Below, piece by piece: positions 15,892-25,201 of a DNA stretch of 37,608 bases. Each line of letters begins with the position of its first letter. Within the stretch, counting starts at the first letter, position 1. The stretch lies in contig JAOTYM010000037.1 in assembly GCA_029861845.1 (NCBI GenBank), positions 1 through 37,608 on the forward strand, read 5' to 3'. Below the pieces are notes generated by a model. That model searched no databases and was not told where the DNA came from. It saw only the letters and a list, made by a program, of their open reading frames with translations. This stretch comes from Gammaproteobacteria bacterium (GTDB taxonomy: Bacteria; Pseudomonadota; Gammaproteobacteria; Acidiferrobacterales; SPGG2). Both the position numbers and the translations under genes were made by a program.

Positions 15892-16464
15892 ATGCTATTG
15901 ATGATCGACAACTACGATTCTTTCACCTACAACCTTGTGCAATACCTGGGTGAGCTAGGCGAAGACGTGCGGGTCTATCGCAATGATCAAATAACGGTGA
16001 AAGAAATCGGTAGTTTGGGACCAGAGCGCATTGTTATATCGCCGGGTCCCTGTACCCCCAACGAAGCGGGGGTGACGGTAGACACCGTAAAGGCGTATGG
16101 CGGAAAGATCCCCATGCTCGGCGTGTGTCTCGGACACCAAGGCATTGGCCAGGCCTACGGCGGCAAGATCGTGCAAGCCAAGCAATTGATGCATGGCAAG
16201 ACCTCGATGATCCACCATGATGGCGAAGGGGTATTCGTCGATCTGCCCAGTCCGTTTGAGGCGACGCGCTATCATTCGCTTGTGGTTGAACGACAAAGCC
16301 TGCCGGATTGCCTCGAAATCACGGCCTGGACCGATGATGATGAAATCATGGCGATTAGGCATAAGGACTTGCCGGTAGAGGGCGTACAATTTCACCCGGA
16401 ATCTATTTTGACCGAGCATGGCCATGCCCTACTAAAAAATTTCTTAAGCGCGACTAGAAAATAA
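15892..16464 (+). CDS. trpG: Anthranilate synthase component II (glutamine amidotransferase)
   Basis: The start is placed at ATG 15892, which gives the family-typical [20 protein letters not shown] (190 residues); the frame is open from 15859. The class I glutamine amidotransferase triad is visible: Cys79 in GVCLGHQ, and His and Glu in VQFHPESI near the end. YHSLVV and the loop [11 protein letters not shown] also fit. The protein releases ammonia from glutamine and channels it to TrpE. In many bacteria the same subunit also serves para-aminobenzoate synthase (PabA). No pabA is visible here, so the dual role is possible but unproven. It lies between trpE and trpD on the same strand. Confidence 0.96.
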   Translation: MLLMIDNYDSFTYNLVQYLGELGEDVRVYRNDQITVKEIGSLGPERIVISPGPCTPNEAGVTVDTVKAYGGKIPMLGVCLGHQGIGQAYGGKIVQAKQLMHGKTSMIHHDGEGVFVDLPSPFEATRYHSLVVERQSLPDCLEITAWTDDDEIMAIRHKDLPVEGVQFHPESILTEHGHALLKNFLSATRK

Positions 16465-16495
16465 CATCACTTGCCACGAGTGCGAGGAGCGAGTT

Positions 16496-17518
16496 ATGGA
16501 TATCCAGACAGCAATACGTACGGTATGCGACCGACAGGATCTGAGCCAGGAGCAGATGCGTACGGTCATGCGCATCGTTATGACCGGCGAGGCCACCCCA
16601 GCGCAGATTGGCGGCCTGCTGATCGGACTGCGCATGAAGGGGGAGACGGTGGACGAGATCGCGGCCGCGGCCGAGGTTATGCGCGAGCTTGCCACGCGGG
16701 TGAATGTCAGCGGCCCGCATCTGGTCGATACATGTGGGACCGGCGGTGACGGCATTAATACCTTCAATATATCTACCGCGAGTGCGTTTGTGGTTGCGGC
16801 GGCGGGTGCTAAGGTCGCCAAGCATGGCAATCGATCTGTGTCGAGTCAGTCCGGTAGTGCGGATGTGTTGGAGGCGGCGGCGGTCAGTCTTGAGCTCACC
16901 CCGGCCCAGGTTGGGCAGTGTATAGACGAGGTTGGTGTCGGTTTTATGTTCGCGCCGAAACATCACGGCGCCATGAAACACGCCATCGGTCCGCGTCGCG
17001 AGATGGGGGTGCGAACCATCTTTAACGTTTTGGGTCCCTTGACTAATCCCGCTGGCGCGCCACATCAGGTAGTGGGTGTGTTTGACGGTAGGTTGGTAGA
17101 GCCATTGGCACATGTGCTTAAACGGCTCGGTAGTAAGCACGTGCTGGTTGTGCATGCCGACGATGGTATGGACGAATTCAGTATCGAGTCGCCGTCGCAC
17201 GTGGCGGAGCTCAAGGATGGTGATATCACCTCGTATATGATTAACCCGGGTAAGGTTGGCCTAGAACGAGGGAAGGTGAGCGAGTTGGCGGTGCAGAGCG
17301 CCGATGAAAGTCTGTCTATCATCAATCGTGTGTTTGCTAATGAGGCGGGCCCGGCCAGAGACATCGTCGCGCTGAATGCAGGCGCTGCCATTTACGCCGC
17401 CGGTTTAGCCTCGTCACTGCAGGCGGGGGTGGAGCAGGCGTTGGTGTGCATTGCCAGTGGCGGTGCACGCGAACGATTGCAGGCACTGGCGCAACTTAGC
17501 CAAAAACTCGCGTCGTAG
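16496..17518 (+). CDS. trpD: Anthranilate phosphoribosyltransferase
   Basis: The 340-residue product shows the family's PRPP and anthranilate motifs. [17 protein letters not shown] is the glycine-rich PRPP loop, [19 protein letters not shown] the anthranilate-side loop, and [10 protein letters not shown] and DGMDEFS also fit. It transfers a phosphoribosyl group to anthranilate, the second step of tryptophan synthesis. A ribosome binding site (GAGGAG) precedes the ATG. The stop is three bases before the trpC start, so the two are cotranscribed and probably coupled. The length is normal. Confidence 0.97.
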   Translation: MDIQTAIRTVCDRQDLSQEQMRTVMRIVMTGEATPAQIGGLLIGLRMKGETVDEIAAAAEVMRELATRVNVSGPHLVDTCGTGGDGINTFNISTASAFVVAAAGAKVAKHGNRSVSSQSGSADVLEAAAVSLELTPAQVGQCIDEVGVGFMFAPKHHGAMKHAIGPRREMGVRTIFNVLGPLTNPAGAPHQVVGVFDGRLVEPLAHVLKRLGSKHVLVVHADDGMDEFSIESPSHVAELKDGDITSYMINPGKVGLERGKVSELAVQSADESLSIINRVFANEAGPARDIVALNAGAAIYAAGLASSLQAGVEQALVCIASGGARERLQALAQLSQKLAS

Positions 17519-17521
17519 CCT

Positions 17522-18343
17522 GTGCGCAACCAGTCCGCGATCCTGCAAAAGATCCTGGCGCGCAAGGCGCAAGAAATCATACAGCGTGCCCAAGAGTTAC
17601 CGTTGCACGAGCTGAGTCGCCAAGTTGAATCGGCCCCTGATCCACGCGGGTTTGTCAACGCGCTGCGGGCGTGTTTGGATCGCGGGCAGCCGGCGGTGAT
17701 CGCGGAGATGAAACGGGCCTCACCTAGCAAAGGCCGGCTGGCCGAGGACTTCCAACCCGCCAATATCGCCAAGGGCTACCAGCAACATGGTGCGACCTGC
17801 CTTTCGGTGCTCACCGACGTTGATTTCTTCCAGGGTCATGATGATCATCTGCGACAGGCGCGCAACGCCTGTTCGCTGCCGATATTGCGCAAGGATTTCA
17901 CCTTGGATTTTTATCAACTGTATGAGGCGAGGGTGATCGGTGCCGATTGCGTACTACTCATCGTTGCTGCGCTTGGCGACACGCATATGTCCGAGCTGGC
18001 GGCGTTGGCGCACGAATTGAATCTCGATGTGTTGGTGGAGGTCCATGATAAAGCCGAGCTCGAACGTGGGTTGCGACTCGATACGCCGTTGATCGGGATT
18101 AATAATAGAGACCTGCATACCTTTGAAGTCAGTTTGCAGACGACGCTGGATCTCGTCGAAAGTATTCCGGACGATCGCATCGTAATAACAGAAAGTGGTA
18201 TTGGTTCAAATAGCGACATAAGGTTGATGCGTGAACATGGCGTGCATGCATTTTTGATTGGCGAGGCGTTTATGCGAGCCTCAGATCCCGGGACCAAGTT
18301 GGCTGAGTTGTTTAACTCGTCAGTCGTGAGTCGAAAGCCGTGA
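17522..18343 (+). CDS. trpC: Indole-3-glycerol-phosphate synthase
   Basis: The 273-residue product starts with GTG three bases after trpD. TIM-barrel motifs of the family are clear: [13 protein letters not shown] with the catalytic Lys, [51 protein letters not shown] and VITESGI. It closes the indole ring from CdRP with loss of CO2. It is monofunctional, with no TrpF domain. The trpF, trpB and trpA genes are not in the window, as expected for the split trp operon of many gammaproteobacteria. Confidence 0.96.
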   Translation: MRNQSAILQKILARKAQEIIQRAQELPLHELSRQVESAPDPRGFVNALRACLDRGQPAVIAEMKRASPSKGRLAEDFQPANIAKGYQQHGATCLSVLTDVDFFQGHDDHLRQARNACSLPILRKDFTLDFYQLYEARVIGADCVLLIVAALGDTHMSELAALAHELNLDVLVEVHDKAELERGLRLDTPLIGINNRDLHTFEVSLQTTLDLVESIPDDRIVITESGIGSNSDIRLMREHGVHAFLIGEAFMRASDPGTKLAELFNSSVVSRKP

Positions 18344-18416
18344 GTCGAGCACCGGCTCTACAACTTAGTAGCCGTTTCCGAGCGTTTACGGTTAAAGATT
18401 TACGGATCACGAAACA

Positions 18417-18836
18417 ATGAAGGCGACTATTAAATGGACGGGTGATGCCAGTTTTAGCGGCGAGGCCGACAGCGGTCACACCGTGGTCATGGATGGTGCA
18501 CCAGAATACGGCGGTCGTAACCAAGGTCACCGGCCAATGGAGTTGGTGCTCATCGGCATGGGCGGTTGCACGGCATTCGATGTTGTAAGCATCTTGCGTA
18601 AATCTCGACAGGATGTGACCGACTGCGTGGCCGAGATCGATGCCGAGCGGGCGGATACGGTACCGAAGGTGTTTACCCGCATCCACGTGCATTTCATCGT
18701 TAGCGGTAGAGACCTGGATCCCAAGAAGGTGGCGCGTGCGATTGAGCTGTCGGGTAACAAGTATTGCTCGGCATCGAGAATGTTAGCCAAGACCGCCCAC
18801 ATCACCCACGACTACGAGATTATTGCGACCCCGTGA
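18417..18836 (+). CDS. OsmC-family protein (YhfA-like)
   Basis: The 139-residue product has the OsmC/Ohr fold pattern. The first conserved cysteine is in GMGGCTAFDVVSIL and the second in NKYCSASRML, with RPMELVLIGMGG leading into the first helix. Family members reduce organic hydroperoxides using this Cys pair, and YhfA-type members are less well defined and often sit near crp genes. Here a Crp-like gene lies 2.2 kb downstream. The stop overlaps the GTG start of the DUF885 gene by four bases, so the two are translationally coupled. Confidence 0.9.
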   Translation: MKATIKWTGDASFSGEADSGHTVVMDGAPEYGGRNQGHRPMELVLIGMGGCTAFDVVSILRKSRQDVTDCVAEIDAERADTVPKVFTRIHVHFIVSGRDLDPKKVARAIELSGNKYCSASRMLAKTAHITHDYEIIATP

Positions 18837-20518
18837 ACGAGCCATCCTCACCAAGTTCCAGTTTTGAGGCGCTGGTTAAGGACTATTACCAGGCGTGGTT
18901 CCGCTATCAACCGGAAGCAGCGGTCGAGGTGGGCGTACCCGGGTACGCACATTTACTGACGCCGTTCGGCGATGACGATAAAGGCGCACTCGTATGTCTC
19001 AACGATGAGCTCAGGGTAAGCCTGGAAGAGCTCGACAGCGCGACCCTGACCGATGATGAGCGGGTTGATTGTGACCTGCTCTATGGCGCCGCGTTACTTG
19101 AGAATCAGTATCTGCTCGATATCGAATCGCGTACCCCCGACCCAGTCCGGCTGTTACCGATCTATGCGATCTATCAATTGACGATTCGATCGTTGCCAGA
19201 CTTTGCGACGAGCTTGCTGGCGCGGTTGAATGCTATCCCCGAGTACATGACTCGTGCCAAGGACCACCTGCATTCGCGCGCGAGCGAGATCCCTACGCTT
19301 TGGCTCGAGTCGGCCGCCACCGGCGCCTACCGGGGTTGTGAGTTTTTACAAACGTTACCGCAGCACCCCAAGGTGGTGGATGCGGAAATAGCTGCAACTG
19401 AGCTGAATACCGCGATCACTCATGCAACCGACACACTGCGTGACTACGGTCAATTCCTCGATAACGAACTTACACCCAGGGCGCAAGGCGAGTTTGCTTG
19501 CGGACAGCCGTATTTCGAGAATCTATTGCGCTACCGGCACTTTCTCGATATCGACATCTCCCAGCTCTATGACCTCGGCCAGCAGATATTTCGGCAAACC
19601 GCACGCGACCTAGCGGACGCCTGCAAGACACTCTTCGGGCATGATGATGTGGCGGCGGCCACCGCAGCCATACAGGGTGATCATCCCACAAAGGCCGAGT
19701 TACTTTCGGTCTATCAACAGCAAATGCAGGCAGCGCGGGACTTCGTGGTGAGTCACGAACTGGTGACGATGCCGGAGAAAGAACGGCTCGACGTCATCGA
19801 TACACCAGTCTTTATGCGTCACCAGATTCCGTTTGCTGCCTACTCTGACCCCGCGCCCAACGATCCCGAGCAACACGGCTACTACTATGTCACGCCACCG
19901 GCCGATGATGGACAGCTGGCAGAGCACAATTATCCAGGACTCATGCATACCTGTGTGCACGAGGCCTGGCCAGGCCATCACCACCAGTTCGTGACCGCCA
20001 ATCTCAACCCCAGTGCGCGCACGCTGCCACGCCTACTGAATCCGTCGGCAACCTTGTACGAAGGCTGGGCGCTCTATTGTGAACAACTGATGCACGAGCA
20101 AGGCTTTCTAAATCGTCCAGAGCAGCAGTTTATTTTGTTGAAGGACCGGCTTTGGCGTGCGCTGCGGATCATTATCGACATCGAGATTCACACCCGTGGT
20201 ACGACTATCGAACAGGCGGCAGACCGCATGGTTAAGCATCTCGGCTTTCCGCGCGCCCAGGCGCTGGCCGATCTCAAGTGGTACAGCCGCGCACCGGCCA
20301 CACCGATGGGTTATGCCACCGGCTGGGCGCTCATCAACGCGGCGCGCGACCGCGCCCGCTTACAGGACACTGCGTTCGGTGTTAAAGACTTTCATGACCG
20401 CCTACTATCTGCAGGCTCTATCGCGCTGCCATTGGTGATACGAACTGTATTTGGTGAAGCCATGTGGAGTGCGGTCAAGGGCATGGTCTTTAGCGATCTG
20501 GTCGGCGAGAACGGCTAA
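18833..20518 (+). CDS. DUF885-family putative metallopeptidase
   Basis: The GTG at 18833 overlaps the OsmC stop (GTGA) and gives 561 residues. The frame is open from 18764, but the overlap start is more natural. The DUF885 hallmark is HTCVHEAWPGHHHQF, an HExxPGHH zinc-ligand pattern, followed by SATLYEGWALYCEQLM with the presumed third ligand. The C-terminal segment SAGSIALPLVIRTVFGE is characteristic of the family. These proteins are viewed as gluzincin-like peptidases on the basis of the motif; substrates are mostly unknown. No signal peptide is seen, so the location is probably cytoplasmic. A short similar C-terminal echo occurs 0.5 kb downstream. Confidence 0.88.
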   Translation: MNEPSSPSSSFEALVKDYYQAWFRYQPEAAVEVGVPGYAHLLTPFGDDDKGALVCLNDELRVSLEELDSATLTDDERVDCDLLYGAALLENQYLLDIESRTPDPVRLLPIYAIYQLTIRSLPDFATSLLARLNAIPEYMTRAKDHLHSRASEIPTLWLESAATGAYRGCEFLQTLPQHPKVVDAEIAATELNTAITHATDTLRDYGQFLDNELTPRAQGEFACGQPYFENLLRYRHFLDIDISQLYDLGQQIFRQTARDLADACKTLFGHDDVAAATAAIQGDHPTKAELLSVYQQQMQAARDFVVSHELVTMPEKERLDVIDTPVFMRHQIPFAAYSDPAPNDPEQHGYYYVTPPADDGQLAEHNYPGLMHTCVHEAWPGHHHQFVTANLNPSARTLPRLLNPSATLYEGWALYCEQLMHEQGFLNRPEQQFILLKDRLWRALRIIIDIEIHTRGTTIEQAADRMVKHLGFPRAQALADLKWYSRAPATPMGYATGWALINAARDRARLQDTAFGVKDFHDRLLSAGSIALPLVIRTVFGEAMWSAVKGMVFSDLVGENG

Positions 20519-20661
20519 ACCGATTCCGAACAGTACCGAACCGGTTGGCTTTTCGGGAACACCCGCTTATAGCTGGTTTCTTGTGGATTGCACCATCCTA
20601 GTGCCTGGACGGTATCCGAATATTTGCCTCGCTATACCGGATTCCGTAGACTGAAACGCGC

Positions 20662-20689
20662 GACAACAGGCAGATTCCTACCTGCTGTC
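20662..20689 (+). terminator. Stem-loop downstream of DUF885 gene
   Basis: GACAACAGGCAG, loop ATTC, then CTACCTGCTGTC forms a 12-bp stem with two mismatches. It lies 143 bases after the DUF885 stop and could close the trp-osmC-DUF885 transcript. It lacks a T-run, so Rho-independent termination is not certain. Confidence 0.35.
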
Positions 20690-20946
20690 CGTTAGTGGAA
20701 GGGTGGCGCACATGGTGGGAAACGACGGTCTCTATCACGCTGCGAAAACACTGTGGCTACGGCATCGCTGTACCGGCGCAGAAACGACGCACAGTCGATC
20801 CCCATTTTCTCGACATTCCCCACTACCCTTTTGCTCCTTGTTCCTTTGCTTGGCGCTCTACGTCGCGATTTTGGTAGTAGGCGCGTTTGGTGGCGCGACG
20901 CTTCGCAAGCGTGTGGGCAGTAGATTTGCGCGTCTCGATGTCATTG

Positions 20947-21003
20947 TTCGCGCTGCCTCTAGTAATTCGACACATCTTCGGCAACAGTATATGGGCTGCG
21001 ATG
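20947..21003 (+). pseudogene. Short echo of DUF885 C-terminus
   Basis: Nineteen codons read FALPLVIRHIFGNSIWAAM, matching 11 of 19 residues of IALPLVIRTVFGEAMWSAV near the end of the DUF885 protein (20420-20476). Many of the base differences are synonymous, so the likeness is at protein level and old. No similar sequence is seen before it in this frame, so it would be the last trace of a paralogue. Confidence 0.45.
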
Positions 21004-21083
21004 ATACTTTTTGCCGCTGGCGCAGGGCAGACAGGGTTTACACTGTCTTATCAGGGTAGCGGCGTGAGGAGGAGGAAACTCCG

Positions 21084-21776
21084 ATGGTTGCTGCAGTCAC
21101 GCTGTCTGGAATCGAAGCTTTCCGAAGTCTGTCTACGGATGACCGCGAGGCATTAGCCAGCCGCTGCGATAGTCGGCGCTACGCGGCCGACCAACAGATC
21201 ATCTCGCACACTGACAGTTCCACCGACGTCTACTTCATCGTTAGCGGAAGGGTCCGAGCAACGATCTATTCGTCGTCGGGTAAAGAAGTTAGCTTCCGGG
21301 ATATCGAGGCGGGAGAGATATTCGGCGACTTATCCGCAATCGATGGCAAACCGCGTTCTGCCAATGTGGTTGCCTTAACTGATTGTTTGATCGTGTCTAT
21401 GTCAGCGGAAGTTCTGTGGGATACCTTACAGCGTTATCCAGATGTGTGTGCGGTGGTCTTAAAGGAGTTAACAAAATTGGTTCGAAGCCTTGCTGAGAGA
21501 GTGGTGGAATTCAGCACGTTGGGCGTAAAGAATCGGATCCATGCCGAACTCTTGCGTTTGGCCGGTAAGCATATGCAGGACGAAAATAGTGCGGTGATCT
21601 CACCGGCGCCCACGCAAGCAGACATTGCCAGTCGCGTCAGTACCACCCGTGAGGCAGTGGCACGGGAGATGAGTCACCTGGGGCAGATCGGCGTCATTGA
21701 GCGGCGCAACAGCGCACTCGTTATCGGTGACGTTGCCAGGCTAAGTCGCATGGTACAGGAAGTACGCGGCCAGTAG
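21084..21776 (+). CDS. Crp/Fnr-family transcriptional regulator, Crp-like
   Basis: The 230-residue product has an N-terminal cyclic-nucleotide domain whose phosphate-binding cassette reads GEIFGDLSAIDGKPRSANV. Glu78, Arg91 and Ser92 correspond to Crp residues E72, R82 and S83 that hold cAMP. The C-terminal winged helix has TQADIASRVSTTREAVAREMSHL. Arg189, Glu190 and Arg194 match Crp R180, E181 and R185, which read GTGA half-sites. There is no FNR-type iron-sulfur cysteine cluster. So a cAMP-responsive regulator of TGTGA-N6-TCACA sites is expected. Two such sites lie just downstream. The start has a very strong ribosome binding site. Confidence 0.9.
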   Translation: MVAAVTLSGIEAFRSLSTDDREALASRCDSRRYAADQQIISHTDSSTDVYFIVSGRVRATIYSSSGKEVSFRDIEAGEIFGDLSAIDGKPRSANVVALTDCLIVSMSAEVLWDTLQRYPDVCAVVLKELTKLVRSLAERVVEFSTLGVKNRIHAELLRLAGKHMQDENSAVISPAPTQADIASRVSTTREAVAREMSHLGQIGVIERRNSALVIGDVARLSRMVQEVRGQ

Positions 21777-21795
21777 CGCCGCGACCCCCATCCCT

Positions 21796-21813
21796 GGGGC
21801 TGCTCTCAGCCCC
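21796..21813 (+). terminator. GC-rich hairpin after the Crp-like gene
   Basis: GGGGCTG CTCT CAGCCCC is a perfect 7-bp stem with a 4-base loop, beginning 19 bases after the stop of the Crp-like gene. It has the right place and stability for a terminator but is not followed by a T-run. Confidence 0.45.
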
Positions 21814-21871
21814 TGTCCAAAGGCTATATCGGCCAACTCGGATCCAGATCTTTCAGCCCCTCGCACATTCT

Positions 21872-21887
21872 TGTGACAAATATTACA
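21872..21887 (+). promoter_or_regulatory. Crp-like site 1 (distal)
   Basis: TGTGA CAAATA TTACA matches the Crp consensus TGTGA-N6-TCACA at 9 of 10 positions. Its centre is 51 bp from that of site 2, about five helical turns, so both face the same side of the DNA. Relative to the predicted start it sits near -92. Confidence 0.6.
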
Positions 21888-21922
21888 AATCCCCCCGCCA
21901 ACGATGCTTTCTATAGCGTAAT

Positions 21923-21965
21923 AGTGATTTATGTCACACCACGCACGCCACTAAAAGTCTATATA
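21923..21965 (+). promoter_or_regulatory. Crp-like site 2 and -10 element of a class II promoter
   Basis: AGTGA TTTATG TCACA (21923-21938) matches the Crp core at 9 of 10 positions. TATATA at 21960-21965 is a good -10, predicting a start near 21972 and placing the site centre at about -41.5, the exact position of class II Crp activation. There is no good -35, as expected for such promoters. It drives the 49-residue gene. Confidence 0.65.
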
Positions 21966-21992
21966 TGTAGGACTAGGAATGAGGGAAGATCT

Positions 21993-22142
21993 ATGACAAT
22001 GCGCGAATACGAACACGAAACTTCAGATGTGGGCAGCCAAGACGTGGGTTGTGCATGGTTGATCGTGGGCGTGATGCTCTCTGCCATGCTGTTGCTGCCT
22101 GTGGTTTTGGAGGCTGGCGCCACCTTTACCCCGCCCTTCTAA
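21993..22142 (+). CDS. 49-residue single-span membrane protein under a Crp-like promoter
   Basis: ATG 21993 follows a purine-rich ribosome binding site (GAGGGAAG). The frame is open from 21873, but that upstream part contains the promoter and so is not coding. The product has a charged N-terminus (MREYEHETSD), a cysteine at the membrane edge (VGCAWLIVG) and one hydrophobic helix (about 20-42) ending in a short polar tail. It resembles in size the small membrane subunits and regulators of respiratory or transport complexes, but I do not recognise a family. It is convergent with the glutamate-synthase-like gene. Confidence 0.65.
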   Translation: MTMREYEHETSDVGSQDVGCAWLIVGVMLSAMLLLPVVLEAGATFTPPF

Positions 22143-22166
22143 ACAGGACAGGTGTGGTACAGCTCG

Positions 22167-23705
22167 CTAGGGTGCGACACTGGATTGTTGACTCGTTGAG
22201 ACTTCGGCCACCTCTGGGTGTAGCTCGCTAAGCGGTATTGACAAGCCGTTGTCCAGCACGATGCGTGCGTGGTAACGGCGTAAACGCCGAGGTTCTCTAA
22301 CCCCGCATGAGTGCGCGATCATCCCCACCTCGTAGACCATGTTCTTAGCGAAGTTCGCCACCCGTACCGCCTTATCTGCGGGGACCAGCCCTCGTTGTAG
22401 TTTCTTATTATGAGTGGTAACCCCGGTGGGGCACGTATTCTTATTACACTGCAGTGCCTGAATACAGCCGAGGGCAAACATAAAACCGCGTGCAGAGGCG
22501 GCGAAGTCCGCGCCCATACATAAGGCCCACGCCACCTGCGTCGGGGTCGTGAGTTTGCCCGAGGCAATGACTTTGACACGCTCGCGTAAATCATGCTCTT
22601 TTAATTTGTCAACGACCATCGCCAAACTCTCGCGTAGCGGCAGCCCCATATCGTCCATCAGCGGCATAGGCGCTGCCCCGCTGCCGCCGTCGGCGCTGTC
22701 GACGGTGATGAAGTCCGGGGCACTTTCGATCCCACGTTTTTTGATTTCCTCACAGAGGTCGTCCAGCCAACCCCTGGCACCCATCACCGCCTTGAAGCCG
22801 ACAGGCTTTCTCGCCACCCGGCGAATCCGGTCGATCAAATCGAGCAGCTCAGCGACATTGTCCACTTCGGGATGTCGGTTCGGACTGATGGAATCTTGCC
22901 CCGGCGGGATACCTCGAATCCGAGCGATCTCCGGTGTGACCTTGGCGGCCGGCAGAATACCGCCCTTGCCTGGTTTGGCGCCCTGGCTCAGCTTGAGCTC
23001 GAACATCTTGACCTGATCGTGGCTCGCGACCTGCCGTAACTTTTCCTCATCGAGGTTTCCGTCCACGTCACGTACGCCGTATTTGGCGGTGCCAATCTGA
23101 AACACCACGTCGGCACCACCCTCCAGGTGATAAGGCGATAGGCCGCCTTCACCGGTATTGAGCCAGCAGCCGGCCATGTGTGCGCCTTTTGACAAAGCAC
23201 GTACGGCGGGCGTCGAGATCGCCCCGTAGCTCATGCCTGAGATATTGATCAAGGAGTTGGTGGTATAGGGCTTTTCGCAGTGCGGGCCAATGGTTACCGC
23301 CTTTGGCGGCACCGCATCTTCATCTAGCGTGGGAAAGGGGCAATTAACAAACAAGATAGTTCCATTGGGTCGTAGGTCACGCGTTGAACCAAACGCCATA
23401 GTGTTACTAAGATCTTTGGCGGCACGATAAGCCCATGAGCGTTGTGCTCGGTTAAACGGCAACTCCTCTCTGTCCATGGCAAAGAAATACTGGCGGAAGA
23501 ATTCGCCGAGGTGTTCGAATAGGTAGCGGAAGTGACCGACTACTGGATAATTGCGGCGAACCGCATGCGTTGTCTGCGTGCGGTCGAGGATGTAAATGAC
23601 GATGATCGTTGCCACCAGCAGGCCTATGGCAAAGATAAATAGAACTGCCATGAGTTCGACCGCGCGTATTAAAAAGCTCGTCGTCTGTTCTGACATCATG
23701 GCCAT
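22167..23705 (-). CDS. Membrane-anchored FMN-binding glutamate-synthase-like protein
   Basis: The 512-residue product has one N-terminal membrane segment (about 12-34) and then a GltS-type FMN domain. Motifs include ISGMSYGAISTPAVRALSKGA, LNTGEGGLSPYHLEGGADVVFQIGTAKYG, DFITVDSADGGSGAAP and ASARGFMFALGCIQALQCNKNTCPTG, the last giving the Cys-x5-Cys-x4-Cys binding a 3Fe-4S cluster. It lacks the glutaminase domain and FAD/NADPH subunit of true glutamate synthase, so its substrate is open. It is the last gene of a three-gene operon with an aldehyde dehydrogenase (36 bases upstream) and an acetolactate-synthase-like enzyme. Confidence 0.88.
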   Translation of the reverse strand: MAMMSEQTTSFLIRAVELMAVLFIFAIGLLVATIIVIYILDRTQTTHAVRRNYPVVGHFRYLFEHLGEFFRQYFFAMDREELPFNRAQRSWAYRAAKDLSNTMAFGSTRDLRPNGTILFVNCPFPTLDEDAVPPKAVTIGPHCEKPYTTNSLINISGMSYGAISTPAVRALSKGAHMAGCWLNTGEGGLSPYHLEGGADVVFQIGTAKYGVRDVDGNLDEEKLRQVASHDQVKMFELKLSQGAKPGKGGILPAAKVTPEIARIRGIPPGQDSISPNRHPEVDNVAELLDLIDRIRRVARKPVGFKAVMGARGWLDDLCEEIKKRGIESAPDFITVDSADGGSGAAPMPLMDDMGLPLRESLAMVVDKLKEHDLRERVKVIASGKLTTPTQVAWALCMGADFAASARGFMFALGCIQALQCNKNTCPTGVTTHNKKLQRGLVPADKAVRVANFAKNMVYEVGMIAHSCGVREPRRLRRYHARIVLDNGLSIPLSELHPEVAEVSTSQQSSVAP

Positions 23706-23741
23706 GACCTCCTCAGGTGGTCGCTCCCTGGGCGCTCGTAG

Positions 23742-25181
23742 TTAGAGCTCTTGTGAACGAATCAGCAGCATCTTCTCGATTTGCATGTCTTTCATTGTGT
23801 GCGGTATGCCGCCGACCCCCAGCCCTGATTGGTGCAAGCCGGCAAACGGCATCCAGTCAACCCGGAAGGCGGTGTGATCATTAATCATGATTGCGCTCGC
23901 ATCGAGTCGTCGGTAGGCACGCAAGGCGGTATCGAGCGTGCGTGTAAACACAGCCGCGTGAAATGCATACGGCAAGGCATTCGCGCGTACAATCGCTTCA
24001 TCGATGTGTTCGTATGAGTAGACGCACACGACGGGTCCAAATATCTCAAGCGTACTGACCTTGCTATCCATGGGTGGCTCATAAAGTACGGTAGGTGCAT
24101 AACATGACGCCGAGAGTTTCTCTCCGCCACACAACAACTGTGCACCGCTCTCTACCGCCTCATCGACCCAAGCACCAACGCGTTCAATCTCGGCATGTCG
24201 GATTAGCGGGCCGGCCTCGACGTCGGGCAACGTAGGGTCACCGACCTTAACCTTGTTCGCGAGTTCGGCCAGGCCGTCGGCAACTCTCCTGGCGATGGAT
24301 GAATCTGCAAAAACCCGCTGCACGGATACGCAGACCTGGCCGGCGTGATAGAAACCGCCTTTCGCTAGTAACGGCAGCGCACTGTCGAGATCGGCATCGG
24401 CCACCATAATCACCGGTGCCGCGCCACCGTGCTCCAGGGCGCAACGGGTGCCAGGTGCGAGTTTGGAGCGCAGCATCCAACCCACTTTGGCGCTGCCGAT
24501 GAAGCTGAAAAAGCCTACCCGTGGGTCGGTAACAAGTTGGCTGGCGACGTCGAGATCATTGACGGTCAGGGCCTGGCACCATTCCTCGGGTAGCCCAGCC
24601 TCGCGCAGAATCTGCACAAATCGGAAACAGGAAAGCGGCGTGTCTTCGGCTGGCTTTACGATTACCGGGCAACCGACCGCTACCGCCGGCCCCACCTGAT
24701 GAGCGATAAGGTTTAGCGGATGGTTGAAGGCGCTGACCGCGACCACCACCCCGACCGGCTCTGTTTGCGTAAACGCCATGCGTGCAAGCGAGGCCCGATT
24801 GAGATTCATCGGTACCTCGGTACCGCCCTCGGTACGCAGCGTCTCTATGCATATCTTTACGCTGTCGATTGCACGTGCCGCTTCTACGCGCGAGTCGATT
24901 AATGGCTTGCCGCCCTCTCTAGCTGCTTCGATCGCCAATTCCTCGGCACGTTGGCTCATCAACGCGGCAGTTTTTTCTAGCACGTCGATGCGCTGTGCTG
25001 TCGTCAACCAGCTATCGCGGTTGCGAAAGAGCTCATAGGCGGTACGGAGCGCGTGCTCTACTGCATCTTTATCGGCGGTATCTACGGTGGCGATGAGCGA
25101 GTCGTCGTAGGGCGCACGCACCTCGAGTGTGCCGGCGTTACTGGTGGCACCAGGTACCATGAGCGGAAAGTGTTGCGTCAT
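23742..25181 (-). CDS. NAD(P)-dependent aldehyde dehydrogenase
   Basis: The 479-residue product has the ALDH fold: Asn153 in AFNHPLNL, the cofactor loop FIGSAKVGWML, general base Glu250 in LEHGGAAP and nucleophile Cys284 in GQVCVSVQRV. The usual ELGG motif is EHGG here. Substrate cannot be read from sequence, but the operon partners suggest an aldehyde made or used next to a ThDP enzyme. It sits 20 bases after the acetolactate-synthase-like gene. The length is normal for the superfamily. Lactaldehyde- and glyceraldehyde-type enzymes are alternative readings. Confidence 0.9.
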   Translation of the reverse strand: MTQHFPLMVPGATSNAGTLEVRAPYDDSLIATVDTADKDAVEHALRTAYELFRNRDSWLTTAQRIDVLEKTAALMSQRAEELAIEAAREGGKPLIDSRVEAARAIDSVKICIETLRTEGGTEVPMNLNRASLARMAFTQTEPVGVVVAVSAFNHPLNLIAHQVGPAVAVGCPVIVKPAEDTPLSCFRFVQILREAGLPEEWCQALTVNDLDVASQLVTDPRVGFFSFIGSAKVGWMLRSKLAPGTRCALEHGGAAPVIMVADADLDSALPLLAKGGFYHAGQVCVSVQRVFADSSIARRVADGLAELANKVKVGDPTLPDVEAGPLIRHAEIERVGAWVDEAVESGAQLLCGGEKLSASCYAPTVLYEPPMDSKVSTLEIFGPVVCVYSYEHIDEAIVRANALPYAFHAAVFTRTLDTALRAYRRLDASAIMINDHTAFRVDWMPFAGLHQSGLGVGGIPHTMKDMQIEKMLLIRSQEL

Positions 25182-25201
25182 AGGTGGCTACCCTTGCGAC
25201 A

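Larger units (their letters stand above)
20519..21083. other. 565-bp gap with gene debris but no supported gene
   Basis: Several frames are open here but none has protein-like composition and a usable start, apart from the short DUF885-like segment listed separately. A 12-bp stem-loop lies at 20662-20689. The last 20 bases carry the strong ribosome binding site (GAGGAGGAGG) of the Crp-like gene. The promoter of that gene must lie in this gap but I could not pick a convincing one. Confidence 0.5.

Noticed and set aside
18325..18352. Repeated GTGAGTCGA after trpC
   Set aside because: It is a short direct repeat of nine bases spanning the gene end, with no sign of a mobile element.
20703..21156. 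Open frames of 89-118 codons before the Crp-like gene
   Set aside because: Apart from the 19-codon DUF885 echo they show no protein character. One runs through the ribosome binding site and start of the Crp-like gene.
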